NCBI GenBank assembly: GCA_900541355.1
Contig: UQJU01000002.1
Coordinates: forward strand, 1-64,000
DNA length: 64,000 nucleotides
Reading direction: 5' to 3'
Origin: Candidatus Avelusimicrobium fimicolum
Lineage (GTDB): Bacteria; Elusimicrobiota; Elusimicrobia; Elusimicrobiales; Elusimicrobiaceae
Shown here: piece after piece, positions 25,101 to 33,873 of the stretch
How the letters are laid out: every line of letters begins with the position of its first letter
Numbering within the stretch: position 1 is the first letter of the stretch
Notes under the pieces: generated by a model
Told to the model about the DNA's origin: nothing
The model's input: only the letters and a program-made list of their open reading frames with translations
Database searches by the model: none
Made by a program: the position numbers and the translations under genes

Positions 25101-27046
25101 TTTATGTTAAGCATCCTTGTTGAATTTAAAAAGACAAGCCCAGCCACCGCTAACGCGCCGCCGACAATCCACGTCCACCCGGCCTGGGGCATAAACCATA
25201 TCAGCCCCGCACAGCCAACAAACGTAACCAAAACTGCCAGCAACACATTAACCGTGATAATCCGGTGCAACTTCTTATTTATTTTAAATAAATCTGCCAC
25301 CGGGTACAAGTCCCGGCTTTTAATTAGTACGTCCACCCAGTTATTATATACGTTCCGGCCGGAGGAATAAACCACCCCGGCATCAGCCCGCAACAAAGCA
25401 ATAATATCGTTAAAACCGTCCCCCACCATTAATACGCGTTTGCCCAAAGCACGCAAGTTGGAAATAATTTCCGCCTTGGTTTTGGGCAGTACATTGGCAT
25501 TTATTTTTGCGATTCCCGCCTCTTTGGCAATTGCCGACACGGAAGATTCGTTATCCCCGGAAATCAAAATAACTTCTTTACCAAGTGATTTTAAGAAAGC
25601 AACCAATTCTCTGGCTCCCGGACGCAATTCGTCCGCCAGCGTTAAATAACCCAGATATTTCCCATTTTTGGCTACGCAAATGACGGCTTCGTCCGCGTGG
25701 ACAATTTTGGCCGCCGTTTTAATATTTTGCTCCTCTAACCATTGGGTCCGGCCCGCCAAAATTTTATCCTCGCCGCTGGTGGCGGATACTCCCAAACCGG
25801 GGAGCACATCAAAGCACAAAAGCGGTTTAGGCGATATTTTATGCTCCTTGGCGCACGCGGTTACGGCATCGGCAAACGGACCGTCCACCAGTTGTTCAGC
25901 GGTGGCAACCGTTTCCAATAATTGGCGTTGGGAAACTTTTTTGGCCGGATAAATGCCAGATACCCGCAATTCGCCATAAGTGAGCGTACCTGTTTTATCA
26001 AAAAACACCGTATCGGCGCGGACAATTTCGTCCAAGGCGTAAATATTTTGCAATTTAATTTTTTTTGTGTGCGCGCCACGGCGGGCAAAAAATGACGGGG
26101 ATACCGCTGCAAACACCAAGGCCGCCGGGCAGGACACCGCCAACATAAATAAAAAAACCCCGGAATATAAAAACCACTCTTTACTGCCCGTTGCGTAAAG
26201 CAGTCCTGCATAAGCCCCCGCCGCAAACAAAACAGACAGAGGCAGCACCCAACAGGCAAAACCGTCTAATGCACTTTTAAAACCACTGCGCGCCAATTCG
26301 CTTTTTTTTATGGCAGAAACCACACTCATCAAGGCGGACGCGGATAAAACCTCGGTAACTTCCACATACATCTCCGCCGATTTATTAAGCGTCCCCGCAA
26401 ACACCCGGCTGCCAACATTTTTAGAGGTAGGCAACATATTGCCTGTAATTAATTGCTCATCAACAGAGGTTTTACCTTGCTTAACGGTCCCGTCTGCGGG
26501 CAAGCGTTCTCCGGGTTTTACAAAAATAAGGTCGCCTTTTTTTAATTCCCCGGCAAAGACTTTTCTAAAACTGCGCCCCACGCACAAGCGGCCCGATTTA
26601 GGCAGGAAATCATCTAATTTTTTAACAAACACACGGGACCGCTCCTTTTCTTTTACCAAGCGGCGCTCCGCCCATAAAGAAAGCGTAATAAAAAGCGAGG
26701 TGTACAAATACAAATCCGGCACCGGGCCAAAAAGCGGAACCGTTAAAAACACATTTAAGGCCGAATATAACAACCCGGCCGTAGTAACCGACGCCGTCAA
26801 CACCGCCCAAGAAATATTCCCGCTCCAAACATCTTTTAGCGCTGTGCGCAAAAATACGTCTGCACAAAACAAATAATTCATCAAACACAAAATAAAAATG
26901 CCCACGTCCGCGTGGCGGAACGTGAGCGAAAACAAAATAAGCACCAGAAAGCAAAAGGACAAGAAAAAACGGTATGTATAAGCCTTGGACGGCACCGCTA
27001 GCGCCGCCGAAACCGGGCGGGAATACTTACGCAAGATTACCCCCAT
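25097..27046 (-). CDS. Atypical P1B-like P-type ATPase with altered catalytic motifs
   Basis: 649 residues with the general heavy-metal ATPase layout but no N-terminal metal-binding domain. The phosphorylation motif FFDKTGTLT (Asp350) and the GDGFND hinge motif (542-547) are present. Three signature positions are changed. The actuator-domain TGE is TGN (201-203), removing the Glu that drives dephosphorylation. The ion-site CPC is CPA (306-308). The P1B HP dipeptide is GP (389-390). The end of the P domain (VVYSSGRNVYNNWVD) also departs from the usual VGIAIGSG pattern. The frame is intact over its whole length and it sits inside an operon, so it is not a decayed gene. The transported ion, or whether it transports at all, cannot be told. 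Confidence 0.85.
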   Translation of the reverse strand: MGVILRKYSRPVSAALAVPSKAYTYRFFLSFCFLVLILFSLTFRHADVGIFILCLMNYLFCADVFLRTALKDVWSGNISWAVLTASVTTAGLLYSALNVFLTVPLFGPVPDLYLYTSLFITLSLWAERRLVKEKERSRVFVKKLDDFLPKSGRLCVGRSFRKVFAGELKKGDLIFVKPGERLPADGTVKQGKTSVDEQLITGNMLPTSKNVGSRVFAGTLNKSAEMYVEVTEVLSASALMSVVSAIKKSELARSGFKSALDGFACWVLPLSVLFAAGAYAGLLYATGSKEWFLYSGVFLFMLAVSCPAALVFAAVSPSFFARRGAHTKKIKLQNIYALDEIVRADTVFFDKTGTLTYGELRVSGIYPAKKVSQRQLLETVATAEQLVDGPFADAVTACAKEHKISPKPLLCFDVLPGLGVSATSGEDKILAGRTQWLEEQNIKTAAKIVHADEAVICVAKNGKYLGYLTLADELRPGARELVAFLKSLGKEVILISGDNESSVSAIAKEAGIAKINANVLPKTKAEIISNLRALGKRVLMVGDGFNDIIALLRADAGVVYSSGRNVYNNWVDVLIKSRDLYPVADLFKINKKLHRIITVNVLLAVLVTFVGCAGLIWFMPQAGWTWIVGGALAVAGLVFLNSTRMLNIK

Positions 27047-27049
27047 ACT

Positions 27050-28033
27050 TTACCGCGGGAAAAACCGCGCCGCCAAGACCTTTTCGCGCCCTTGTTCAGT
27101 GCGCATCATTTGAATCTTGGCATCATATTTAGCCGCGTGAGCCGGGTCCAACTTTTTAGCAACCATATAGTTGGCCGTTGCCGCCACGGGGTCCTCTACC
27201 GCCAACATATCGCCCATTAAATCATATGTCGGCACATACTGGCTGGCCAATTCCTTAGATTTGACAAGCAACCCGAGCGCATAATCTTTTTCCCCTTTGC
27301 GGTACATCAAATCACCCATATAATAATAGGCTAACGCATAGGTCGGCTTAATGGTTACGGCTTCTTCCAAATCGGCATACGCATTGGCAGGGTAACCCAT
27401 TTTAATAAAGGCGCGGGCGCGCTCCAAATACGGGCGGGCATTATCAGGGTCCAAAGACATCATATAAGTATAATCATCAACCGCAGATTCGTACTGCCCC
27501 AAAGCAAAGTAAGTAAGCCCGCGGTTTAAGAACAAAAGGGGTTCGTCTTGGCGGAGTTTAAACGCACTGTTAAAATCAGCCAAGGCAGAAGACGTGCGGC
27601 CCAAGCGGTAATATGCCAAGGCGCGGTTCATATAAGCCGTAAAATAGCGCGGGTTGCGGGCTAAGGCTTCGGTTAAGTAGAAGGCTGCATCCATATTGCG
27701 CCCCGTATCTACATAAAGAGCGCCCAAGTTGTTATACGTTTCGGGCAAATTGGGATTAGCCTCAATGGATTTTAAATAATCCTGCTCAGCATACGAGCGG
27801 TTCTTGACACGCTCCTGCGCGTTTTTAACGGGTAAGCGTTCCCACAAAAGGCCTCTGTTCGCCAAAGCGGCGGCATTTTGGGGCTGTTGTTTCAGCAAGC
27901 GGGTATAGAGTTGGATAGCCTGCGTAAAATTTCCCTTAGAAGTTGCCATTTGGGCTTCTTTAAATAACCGAGTGTCGCTGCTGCAAGCCGCGGCCAATAA
28001 CAAGGCCGCCAAAACGATACATACTTTCTTCAT
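27050..28033 (-). CDS. TPR-repeat lipoprotein
   Basis: 327 residues. A lipoprotein signal ends in LLAAACSS, with lipidated Cys17. About seven tetratricopeptide repeats fill residues 25-290 (for example NLPETYNNLGALYVDTGRN and PEYFTAY-like helices). Such proteins assemble envelope complexes. Its start overlaps the lspA stop by 4 nt (ATGA), so a lipoprotein and its signal peptidase are translated together. No partner can be identified. Confidence 0.9.
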   Translation of the reverse strand: MKKVCIVLAALLLAAACSSDTRLFKEAQMATSKGNFTQAIQLYTRLLKQQPQNAAALANRGLLWERLPVKNAQERVKNRSYAEQDYLKSIEANPNLPETYNNLGALYVDTGRNMDAAFYLTEALARNPRYFTAYMNRALAYYRLGRTSSALADFNSAFKLRQDEPLLFLNRGLTYFALGQYESAVDDYTYMMSLDPDNARPYLERARAFIKMGYPANAYADLEEAVTIKPTYALAYYYMGDLMYRKGEKDYALGLLVKSKELASQYVPTYDLMGDMLAVEDPVAATANYMVAKKLDPAHAAKYDAKIQMMRTEQGREKVLAARFFPR

Positions 28034-28518
28034 TTAGCCTCCCGTTTAGTAGCGTGAAAAAATAAAGACAATACAAATAAACACGCACCAATGGTAATGA
28101 ACGAGTCCGCCACGTTAAACACGGGCCAAACCCGAAAATCTAAAAAGTCCACTACAAAGCCTAACGTTATTCTATCATAAAGATTGCCCAATGCACCCGC
28201 CAAAATGAAAACAGCCCCCCATTTGACGAGTTTCCCGTGCGACGTTAGGTCCTTCCAACTAAACACCATATATGCAATTACGGCAAGCATTACAAAAATA
28301 AGTGCAAAATTGCCGTTTTGCATCATACCAAAAGCCGCGCCCGTATTTTCCACATACCGCAGGTGGAAAAACGGGCACAGTTCCAAAGGATTTTCCGGCA
28401 GCAGATACAAAGCCAATACTTTGGTTATGCGGTCCAAAAATAAAATTCCGGCAACGCCCCACAGCACCGCTTTGTTCTGCCCGCACCAAGCAAGGGCGGT
28501 TTTCAGCCCTTTAAGCAT
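28030..28518 (-). CDS. lspA: Lipoprotein signal peptidase LspA
   Basis: 162 residues from the ATG at 28518, which overlaps the ileS stop by 8 nt. A longer frame running back into ileS has no homologous sequence. Four membrane helices and the two catalytic Asp motifs GNLYDRI and FNVADSFI are seen. It removes signal peptides from prolipoproteins, for which there are clear substrates in this window (27050 and 54802). The ileS-lspA order is common in bacteria. Confidence 0.96.
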   Translation of the reverse strand: MLKGLKTALAWCGQNKAVLWGVAGILFLDRITKVLALYLLPENPLELCPFFHLRYVENTGAAFGMMQNGNFALIFVMLAVIAYMVFSWKDLTSHGKLVKWGAVFILAGALGNLYDRITLGFVVDFLDFRVWPVFNVADSFITIGACLFVLSLFFHATKREAK

Positions 28519-31330
28519 CGGCTTTTTCCTCGCCGTCCACTTGGATATGCTCTTTTTCAAGCACCTCGGCGCAGCGGGCGCACAAGTCGGCATATTGCGT
28601 ATTGGAACCGACATCTTCCTTCCATTGCCAACAGCGGGCGCATTTATGTCCGGCGGCGTGCTCGCAAGATACGGACAGTTCATCTGCTCCGTCCGCAATT
28701 TCCACCGCAGAGACAATGGCAATTTCCGGCCACAGGTCTTTGGTTTCCTGCAAAAATTCCTTCATTTCCGGTTTAGATGTTTTGAAAATGACCTTGGCTT
28801 CCAACGACGAGCCAATCACTCCTTTTTGACGGGCATCTTCCAACACTTTTTGTACGGTTTCACGCACGCGGCGGATTTTGTTCCATTTTTCTTCCAACTT
28901 CACATCCGGAATCAGCGAAGCGTTTGCCGGCATATTGGAAAGGAAAATACTCTGCGGCAATTCACGCCCCAAGGCAGTTTTGCGCAGTTCCTGCCAAGCT
29001 TCTTCGGCCGTAAAGGAAAGCACCGGCGCCATTAATTGGAGCAGGGTTACCGCTATTTCCGCCAGCACGGTTTGCGCACTGCGGCGCGCCGGAGACGAAG
29101 CCCCGAGCGTATATAAGCGGTCTTTGGAAGCATCCAGCATAAAGGAGGACAAATCCAAAATACAGAAATCGGTAATAGCACGCATAGCGCGGCGGAAATT
29201 AAATTCCTCATAGCCGGCGTGGACTTCTTGGATTAACGCATCCAAGCGGCCCAACATATAGCGGTCCATTTCGGCTAATTCTTTACCGGGGACCTGGTGC
29301 AAGGCCGGGTCGTAATCGGACAAGTTACCAAGTGCATAGCGCACCGTGTTGCGGATTTTGCGGTAGGTATCAATCGGCCCGCCCAAAATCTCGTCCGAAA
29401 TGCGCACGTCGCCTTGGTAGTCGGCAAAGGACACCCACAAGCGCAAAATATCCGCACCGTATTTATTAATTACATCTTCGGGATCAACGCTGTTGCCCAA
29501 CGATTTGTGCATCGGGCGGCCTTGCTGGTCCAACACCATACCGTGCGTTAAAATGGTTTTAAACGGAGCGGTTCCCTCCAAGGTGAAAGACGGGATATAC
29601 GAACTTTGGAACCAACCGCGGTGCTGGTCGGAGCCTTCGGAATATACATCCGCCGGAAAGTCCAAACCGCGGTCCTTTAATACCGCCGCCCAGGACACAC
29701 CGGAATCCAACCAAACGTCTAAAATATCCGTTTCTTTTCTAAATTCGTGGCAACCGCAATCACAATGGTATCCTTCCGGCATTAATTTTTCCACCGGGTC
29801 GGTAAACCAGAAATCGGAGCCTTCGTCCATAGCGCGCGTTTTAATGAAATCAAACAACTCGTGGTTGACCTGGGCTTTGCCGCATTTTTTGCAATACAAA
29901 ATCGTTACGGGAGTGCCCCAGAAGCGTTGGCGGGACAAGCACCAATCTGGGCGCAAACCAATCATAGAGCGCATACGTTCCGCGCCGCCGGCAGGATAGA
30001 ATTTGACGTTGGAGAGGTTGTCCATTAATTTCTGGCGCAAGCCGTCTTTATCAATACTCATAAACCATTGTTCCGTCGCGCGGAAAATAATCGGGTTATG
30101 GCAGCGCCAGCAATGCGGATAACTGTGCGTAATTTCCTGCTCTTTAATAAGAGCGCCGGTTTCATCTAATTTTTTGACCATTAACGGGTTTGCTTCAAAA
30201 ACGTGCATCCCTTCAAAAATGCCCGCATCCTTGGTATAGCAACCCTTTTCGTCCACGGGGCAGAAAGTTTCCAAACCCCATTGTTTGCCGGCGCGGAAAT
30301 CGTCCTCGCCGTGGCCGGGAGCAATATGAACAATACCCGTACCCGCATCCATAGTTACAAAGTCGGTCCAAATAATCGGGTTTTCCTTGTGGGTAAGCGG
30401 GTGAAAATACTTCATCCCCACCAAATTGGCACCGGGCACCTTGCCCGCTTGGGTGCAATCCAAGCCGGATACTTTCAAAAATTCTTCCGCCAATTTTTCA
30501 GCCAAAATGTAATATTCCCGGGTGTTGGAATCTTGTAAAACAACGTAATCCTCGGTATTGGAAACGGCCGCCGCCATATTGGACGGAATCGTCCACGGCG
30601 TGGTAGTCCAAATAACAAGGCTGATGGGTTTTGCGTAATCCAAATCGCCCAATACTTCTTTATTGGGATTAGCCAATTTAAAGCGCAAATAAATAGACGA
30701 AGATTTTACATCTTTATATTCGGTTTCCGCGTCGGCAAGGGCCGTTTCGCAATGGGAACACCAGGTAATTGTTTTTTGGCCCTTATAAACGTATCCTTTT
30801 TCAATTAAATCTAAAAATACACCAATGGTAACGCCTTCGTAGCGCGGGGACATCGTCAAATACGGGTTATCCCAATCGCCCTGCACGCCCAAGCGCTTGA
30901 AACCTTGGCGTTGGATATCAATAAACTTTGCAGCAAAGGCGCGTGCTTTTTTGCGGAAAGCGGGCACATCCGTAATGTGCTTTTTATCTTGTTTTAATTC
31001 TTTTAAAAGCGCCTGCTCAATCGGCAGTCCGTGGCAATCCCACCCCGGCACATACGGCGTATAACAGCCGGACATAGCGCGGCTTTTTAAAATAATATCC
31101 TTAATGGTTTTATCAAGTGCGTGTCCAATATGAATTTTTCCGTTGGCATAGGGCGGCCCGTCGTGCAAGACAAAGTGCCTGCCGGCCTCGTTCTTTTTGA
31201 GCATTGCTTCGTACAAATGGATAGATTTCCAAAAGTCTAAAATTTTAGGCTCTTTTTGCGCCAAACCGGCACGCATCGGGAAGTCCGTCTTGGGTAACAA
31301 AACGGTATGGGAATACTTATTTTTTGCCAT
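28511..31330 (-). CDS. ileS: Isoleucyl-tRNA synthetase
   Basis: 939 residues. The ATG at 31330 has GGAG 11 nt upstream. An in-frame GTG at 31342 directly abuts that GGAG and is less likely. Class I motifs: HIGHALDKTIKD, the HIGH box, and PMHKSLGN in the KMSKS position, where the Lys-Ser end is kept but the first Lys is Pro and the first Ser is His. The C-terminal zinc ribbon CARCWQWKEDVG...CARC indicates the bacterial type with tRNA-binding domain. It leads the operon ileS-lspA-TPR-ATPase-queF. Confidence 0.97.
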   Translation of the reverse strand: MAKNKYSHTVLLPKTDFPMRAGLAQKEPKILDFWKSIHLYEAMLKKNEAGRHFVLHDGPPYANGKIHIGHALDKTIKDIILKSRAMSGCYTPYVPGWDCHGLPIEQALLKELKQDKKHITDVPAFRKKARAFAAKFIDIQRQGFKRLGVQGDWDNPYLTMSPRYEGVTIGVFLDLIEKGYVYKGQKTITWCSHCETALADAETEYKDVKSSSIYLRFKLANPNKEVLGDLDYAKPISLVIWTTTPWTIPSNMAAAVSNTEDYVVLQDSNTREYYILAEKLAEEFLKVSGLDCTQAGKVPGANLVGMKYFHPLTHKENPIIWTDFVTMDAGTGIVHIAPGHGEDDFRAGKQWGLETFCPVDEKGCYTKDAGIFEGMHVFEANPLMVKKLDETGALIKEQEITHSYPHCWRCHNPIIFRATEQWFMSIDKDGLRQKLMDNLSNVKFYPAGGAERMRSMIGLRPDWCLSRQRFWGTPVTILYCKKCGKAQVNHELFDFIKTRAMDEGSDFWFTDPVEKLMPEGYHCDCGCHEFRKETDILDVWLDSGVSWAAVLKDRGLDFPADVYSEGSDQHRGWFQSSYIPSFTLEGTAPFKTILTHGMVLDQQGRPMHKSLGNSVDPEDVINKYGADILRLWVSFADYQGDVRISDEILGGPIDTYRKIRNTVRYALGNLSDYDPALHQVPGKELAEMDRYMLGRLDALIQEVHAGYEEFNFRRAMRAITDFCILDLSSFMLDASKDRLYTLGASSPARRSAQTVLAEIAVTLLQLMAPVLSFTAEEAWQELRKTALGRELPQSIFLSNMPANASLIPDVKLEEKWNKIRRVRETVQKVLEDARQKGVIGSSLEAKVIFKTSKPEMKEFLQETKDLWPEIAIVSAVEIADGADELSVSCEHAAGHKCARCWQWKEDVGSNTQYADLCARCAEVLEKEHIQVDGEEKADA

Positions 31331-31402
31331 TGAAAAATTCACTCCAAATATAAGGATAATTATATTATAGAAAATTTAAAGAAAAGAAAACGCACCTAAA
31401 CG

Positions 31403-31942
31403 CTAAAAACTCCACCACTCCGATTCTTCCTGTCGCGCACCCATTGCTTTACAAAACCGGGCACCCTCTTTGGCTGCTTGGGCATCCACCTCCGCGGTAG
31501 TAAAAGAACATTCCCGGCCAAAAAAACCTTTCCCATCCAAAAGCCACGGAATAAACGTAATACGAAAAGCGGCTGGAAGCGTATCATCAACTCCTAAAAC
31601 AGTAAGGAAAGGCTCCTTTATAATGATAAGTTCTGTTTTATTTTTTCTATATGTAGAAATAATTTCCGGGTTTGGGGAAAAATTGTGAAATTCGCCATTT
31701 GAGCCGGACACTCCATTTTGAAAACCACTAAATGAAATATCCAAATCTTCCCAGTTTTGGGTAAATGTACCATTTGCCAAATAATACATCCGCTCCGCCT
31801 TGTAAATTTGCTCCACATAGGAACGCAAATTTCCATACTTTACCCTAGCAACAGCCTTTTGGTATTGGGGCACGGAAACCGACACCAAAATACCTAAAAT
31901 CAAAACAACCACCAACATTTCTACAAGCGTAAAACCTTTCAT
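31403..31942 (-). CDS. Type IV prepilin-like protein
   Basis: 179 residues. A three-residue leader MKG is followed by the cleavage/methylation motif FTLVE and a hydrophobic helix, the mark of PilD-processed prepilins. The alpha-helix continues with VPQYQKAVARVKYGNLRSYVEQIYKAERMYYLANG, here given as the span 24-58. The globular part has two Cys near the C-terminus. The start is only 1 nt after the stop of the DtxR-type regulator, with the ribosome site (GAGGAAAG) inside that gene, so the two are coupled. It is separate from the pilin cluster at 57-60 kb. Confidence 0.9.
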   Translation of the reverse strand: MKGFTLVEMLVVVLILGILVSVSVPQYQKAVARVKYGNLRSYVEQIYKAERMYYLANGTFTQNWEDLDISFSGFQNGVSGSNGEFHNFSPNPEIISTYRKNKTELIIIKEPFLTVLGVDDTLPAAFRITFIPWLLDGKGFFGRECSFTTAEVDAQAAKEGARFCKAMGARQEESEWWSF

Positions 31943-31943
31943 A

Positions 31944-32327
31944 TTATCTTTCCTCGCCCGTTTGCTTGTGCAAATAATCGTGCAGTTTTTCAAGTGTTTC
32001 GCGGCTAATGGTATGCTCCATTTTACAAGCATCAATATCAGCCGTTCTTGGCGTTACGCCCAACACTTGTATTAAAAAACGGCTCAAAATAGCGTGGCGC
32101 TTTTTAACGTCCTCAGCGGCGCGGCGGCCTTTGGCGGTCAGTTCAATGCCCTTATAGGGTTGGTGAACCATATATCCGGCTTCCGTCAGCGCCTTTACCG
32201 CTCCCGTAACGCTGGGGGTTTTTACGCCCAACATGTCGCGGATATCGCTCACGCGGGCAATGCCTGCCTCGTTGGCACAAAGCGAAACGGCCTCTAAATA
32301 ATCTTCCATATTAGACGTTAATTTCAT
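31944..32327 (-). CDS. DtxR/MntR-family metal-dependent regulator
   Basis: 127 residues. An N-terminal winged helix (about 5-62, RVSDIRDMLGVKTPSVTGAVKAL) is followed by a dimerisation/metal domain with His78 and CKMEHTIS (Cys101, Glu104, His105). This is the ligand set of short MntR/DtxR proteins without an SH3 domain. It probably represses metal-uptake genes in response to Mn or Fe. No transporter is adjacent. The partner in its operon is a prepilin gene. Confidence 0.92.
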   Translation of the reverse strand: MKLTSNMEDYLEAVSLCANEAGIARVSDIRDMLGVKTPSVTGAVKALTEAGYMVHQPYKGIELTAKGRRAAEDVKKRHAILSRFLIQVLGVTPRTADIDACKMEHTISRETLEKLHDYLHKQTGEER

Positions 32328-32377
32328 ACTTTTCCCCCGTAAGGCATTTGTGTATATCTTAACATATTTTTATTCTC

Positions 32378-32406
32378 TTGCTTTTGCCCGGTAGATTTGC
32401 TTATAT
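32378..32406 (+). promoter_or_regulatory. gdhA promoter
   Basis: TTGCTT (32378-32383) and TTATAT (32401-32406) are 17 nt apart. TTTGC before the -10 makes it an extended type. The leader carries AAGGAG before the gdhA ATG. Confidence 0.55.
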
Positions 32407-32433
32407 GGGAGTATCCCCCTCCAAGGAGCGTTT

Positions 32434-33783
32434 ATGGACACGAATACTTACATCGCCGGTTTTATGGAAACACAAGTAAAAAAGGACCCCGCCCAAAAGG
32501 TTTTTCATCAGGCGGTGTTTGAAGTAGTCAGCACCTTAAAGCCCGTTTTGGAGCAAAAGCCCCTGTACATCAAAGAACGCATTTTAGAGCGTATCGTAGA
32601 GCCGGAACGCACCATTATTTTCCGCGTGCCGTGGCAAGACGACAAAGGCGAAATTCACGTCAACCGCGGGTTCCGCGTGCAATACAACAGCGCCCTAGGC
32701 CCCTATAAAGGCGGGATGCGCTTTCACGCCACGGTTACGCAGGATGTACTTAAATTTTTAGGGTTTGAACAAGTCTTTAAAAACAGTTTAACCACCCTCC
32801 CGTTAGGCGGCGGAAAAGGCGGAAGTGATTTTGACACGCGCGGCAAGTCCGACAGCGAAGTAATGCGCTTTTGCCACTCCTTTATCAACGAACTTTACCA
32901 CCATATTGGCTATCACACCGATATCCCGGCAGGCGACCTGGGCTGCGGGGCGCGCGAAATCGGTTATATGTTCGGGCAATACAAAAAATTAACCAACGAT
33001 TTTACGGGTGCGTTTACCGGTAAAAAACCCAACTGGGGCGGCAGCCTTTTACGCCCGGAAGCCACCGGCTACGGCGTGGCGTATTTTGCCCAAGAAATGC
33101 TGGCAACACGCGGGGACAGTTTAAAAGGAAAAACGTGTATCGTTTCCGGCACGGGAAATGTGGGTATTTACGCCATAGAAAAATTAACGCAGTTGGGCGG
33201 AAAAGTTGTCGGGTTTATGGACTACGACGGGAGCATTTACGACAGCCACGGGGTAGATGAGGAAAAACTGGCCTTCTTAAAAGATTTGGTATTTGTCCGC
33301 CGTGGAAGTTTAAAAGAATATTCCAAAAAATTTAAAGAGGCCCAATTCCGTCCGGCCCAAAAGACGTGGGATATCCCGTGTGAGGTGGCCTGCCCCACCG
33401 CGTGCGAAAACGAACTGAACGAAACAGATGCCAAAACGCTCCTTAAAAATGGTTGCAAATGCGTCTGCGAAGGCTCCAATATGCCTTGCACGCCAGGCGC
33501 GATTGCGGCTTTTCAAGCGGCTGATATTTTGTATTCCCCCGGCAAGGCTTCCAACGCGGGCGGTGTGGCGGTGTCCGGTTTAGAGATGACACAAAACAGT
33601 ATGCGCGTGTATTGGACACGCGAGGAAGTGGATAAATACTTACAGCGCATTATGTCCAATATTCACGCCAGTTGTCTATCGTCTGCGGCGGAATACGGTT
33701 TGGCAGGCAATTATATGGCGGGTGCAAATATTGCGGGCTTTAAAAAAGTAGCCGACGCTATGATAGACCAAGGGTTAGTGTAA
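32434..33783 (+). CDS. gdhA: NADP-type glutamate dehydrogenase
   Basis: 449 residues, the hexameric small-subunit length. It interconverts glutamate with 2-oxoglutarate and ammonia. The substrate loop PYKGGMRFH, the catalytic region LPLGGGKGGSDFD and the nucleotide loop SGTGNVGIYA are visible. The protein matches the NADP-dependent branch by overall sequence (LLRPEATGYG). Next to it, convergent, is a dicarboxylate/amino-acid symporter. Together they suggest glutamate handling as an important part of metabolism, either nitrogen assimilation or amino acid fermentation. Confidence 0.97.
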   Translation: MDTNTYIAGFMETQVKKDPAQKVFHQAVFEVVSTLKPVLEQKPLYIKERILERIVEPERTIIFRVPWQDDKGEIHVNRGFRVQYNSALGPYKGGMRFHATVTQDVLKFLGFEQVFKNSLTTLPLGGGKGGSDFDTRGKSDSEVMRFCHSFINELYHHIGYHTDIPAGDLGCGAREIGYMFGQYKKLTNDFTGAFTGKKPNWGGSLLRPEATGYGVAYFAQEMLATRGDSLKGKTCIVSGTGNVGIYAIEKLTQLGGKVVGFMDYDGSIYDSHGVDEEKLAFLKDLVFVRRGSLKEYSKKFKEAQFRPAQKTWDIPCEVACPTACENELNETDAKTLLKNGCKCVCEGSNMPCTPGAIAAFQAADILYSPGKASNAGGVAVSGLEMTQNSMRVYWTREEVDKYLQRIMSNIHASCLSSAAEYGLAGNYMAGANIAGFKKVADAMIDQGLV

Positions 33784-33818
33784 TCACTCTGCTGTCTTTT
33801 GATGACAGATAATGTAAA

Positions 33819-33852
33819 AATCCGGGTTCCCACCTACAAGGAACCCGGATTA
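33819..33852. terminator. Bidirectional terminator between gdhA and the symporter
   Basis: AATCCGGGTTCC and GGAACCCGGATT form a 12-bp stem between two convergent genes, with A/T-rich flanks on both sides. Confidence 0.8.
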
Positions 33853-33873
33853 ATAATTTTTACATCTTTCTTG

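Noticed and set aside
25097..27046. Sequencing error or pseudogene explanation for the altered ATPase motifs
   Set aside because: The frame is open over 649 codons, the other motifs are sound and the changed codons are in-frame substitutions, not shifts.
28518..28722. Longer frame for LspA with 68 extra N-terminal residues
   Set aside because: The extra part lies within ileS, is not membrane-like and would hide the normal LspA start. The ATG at 28518 gives the usual length.
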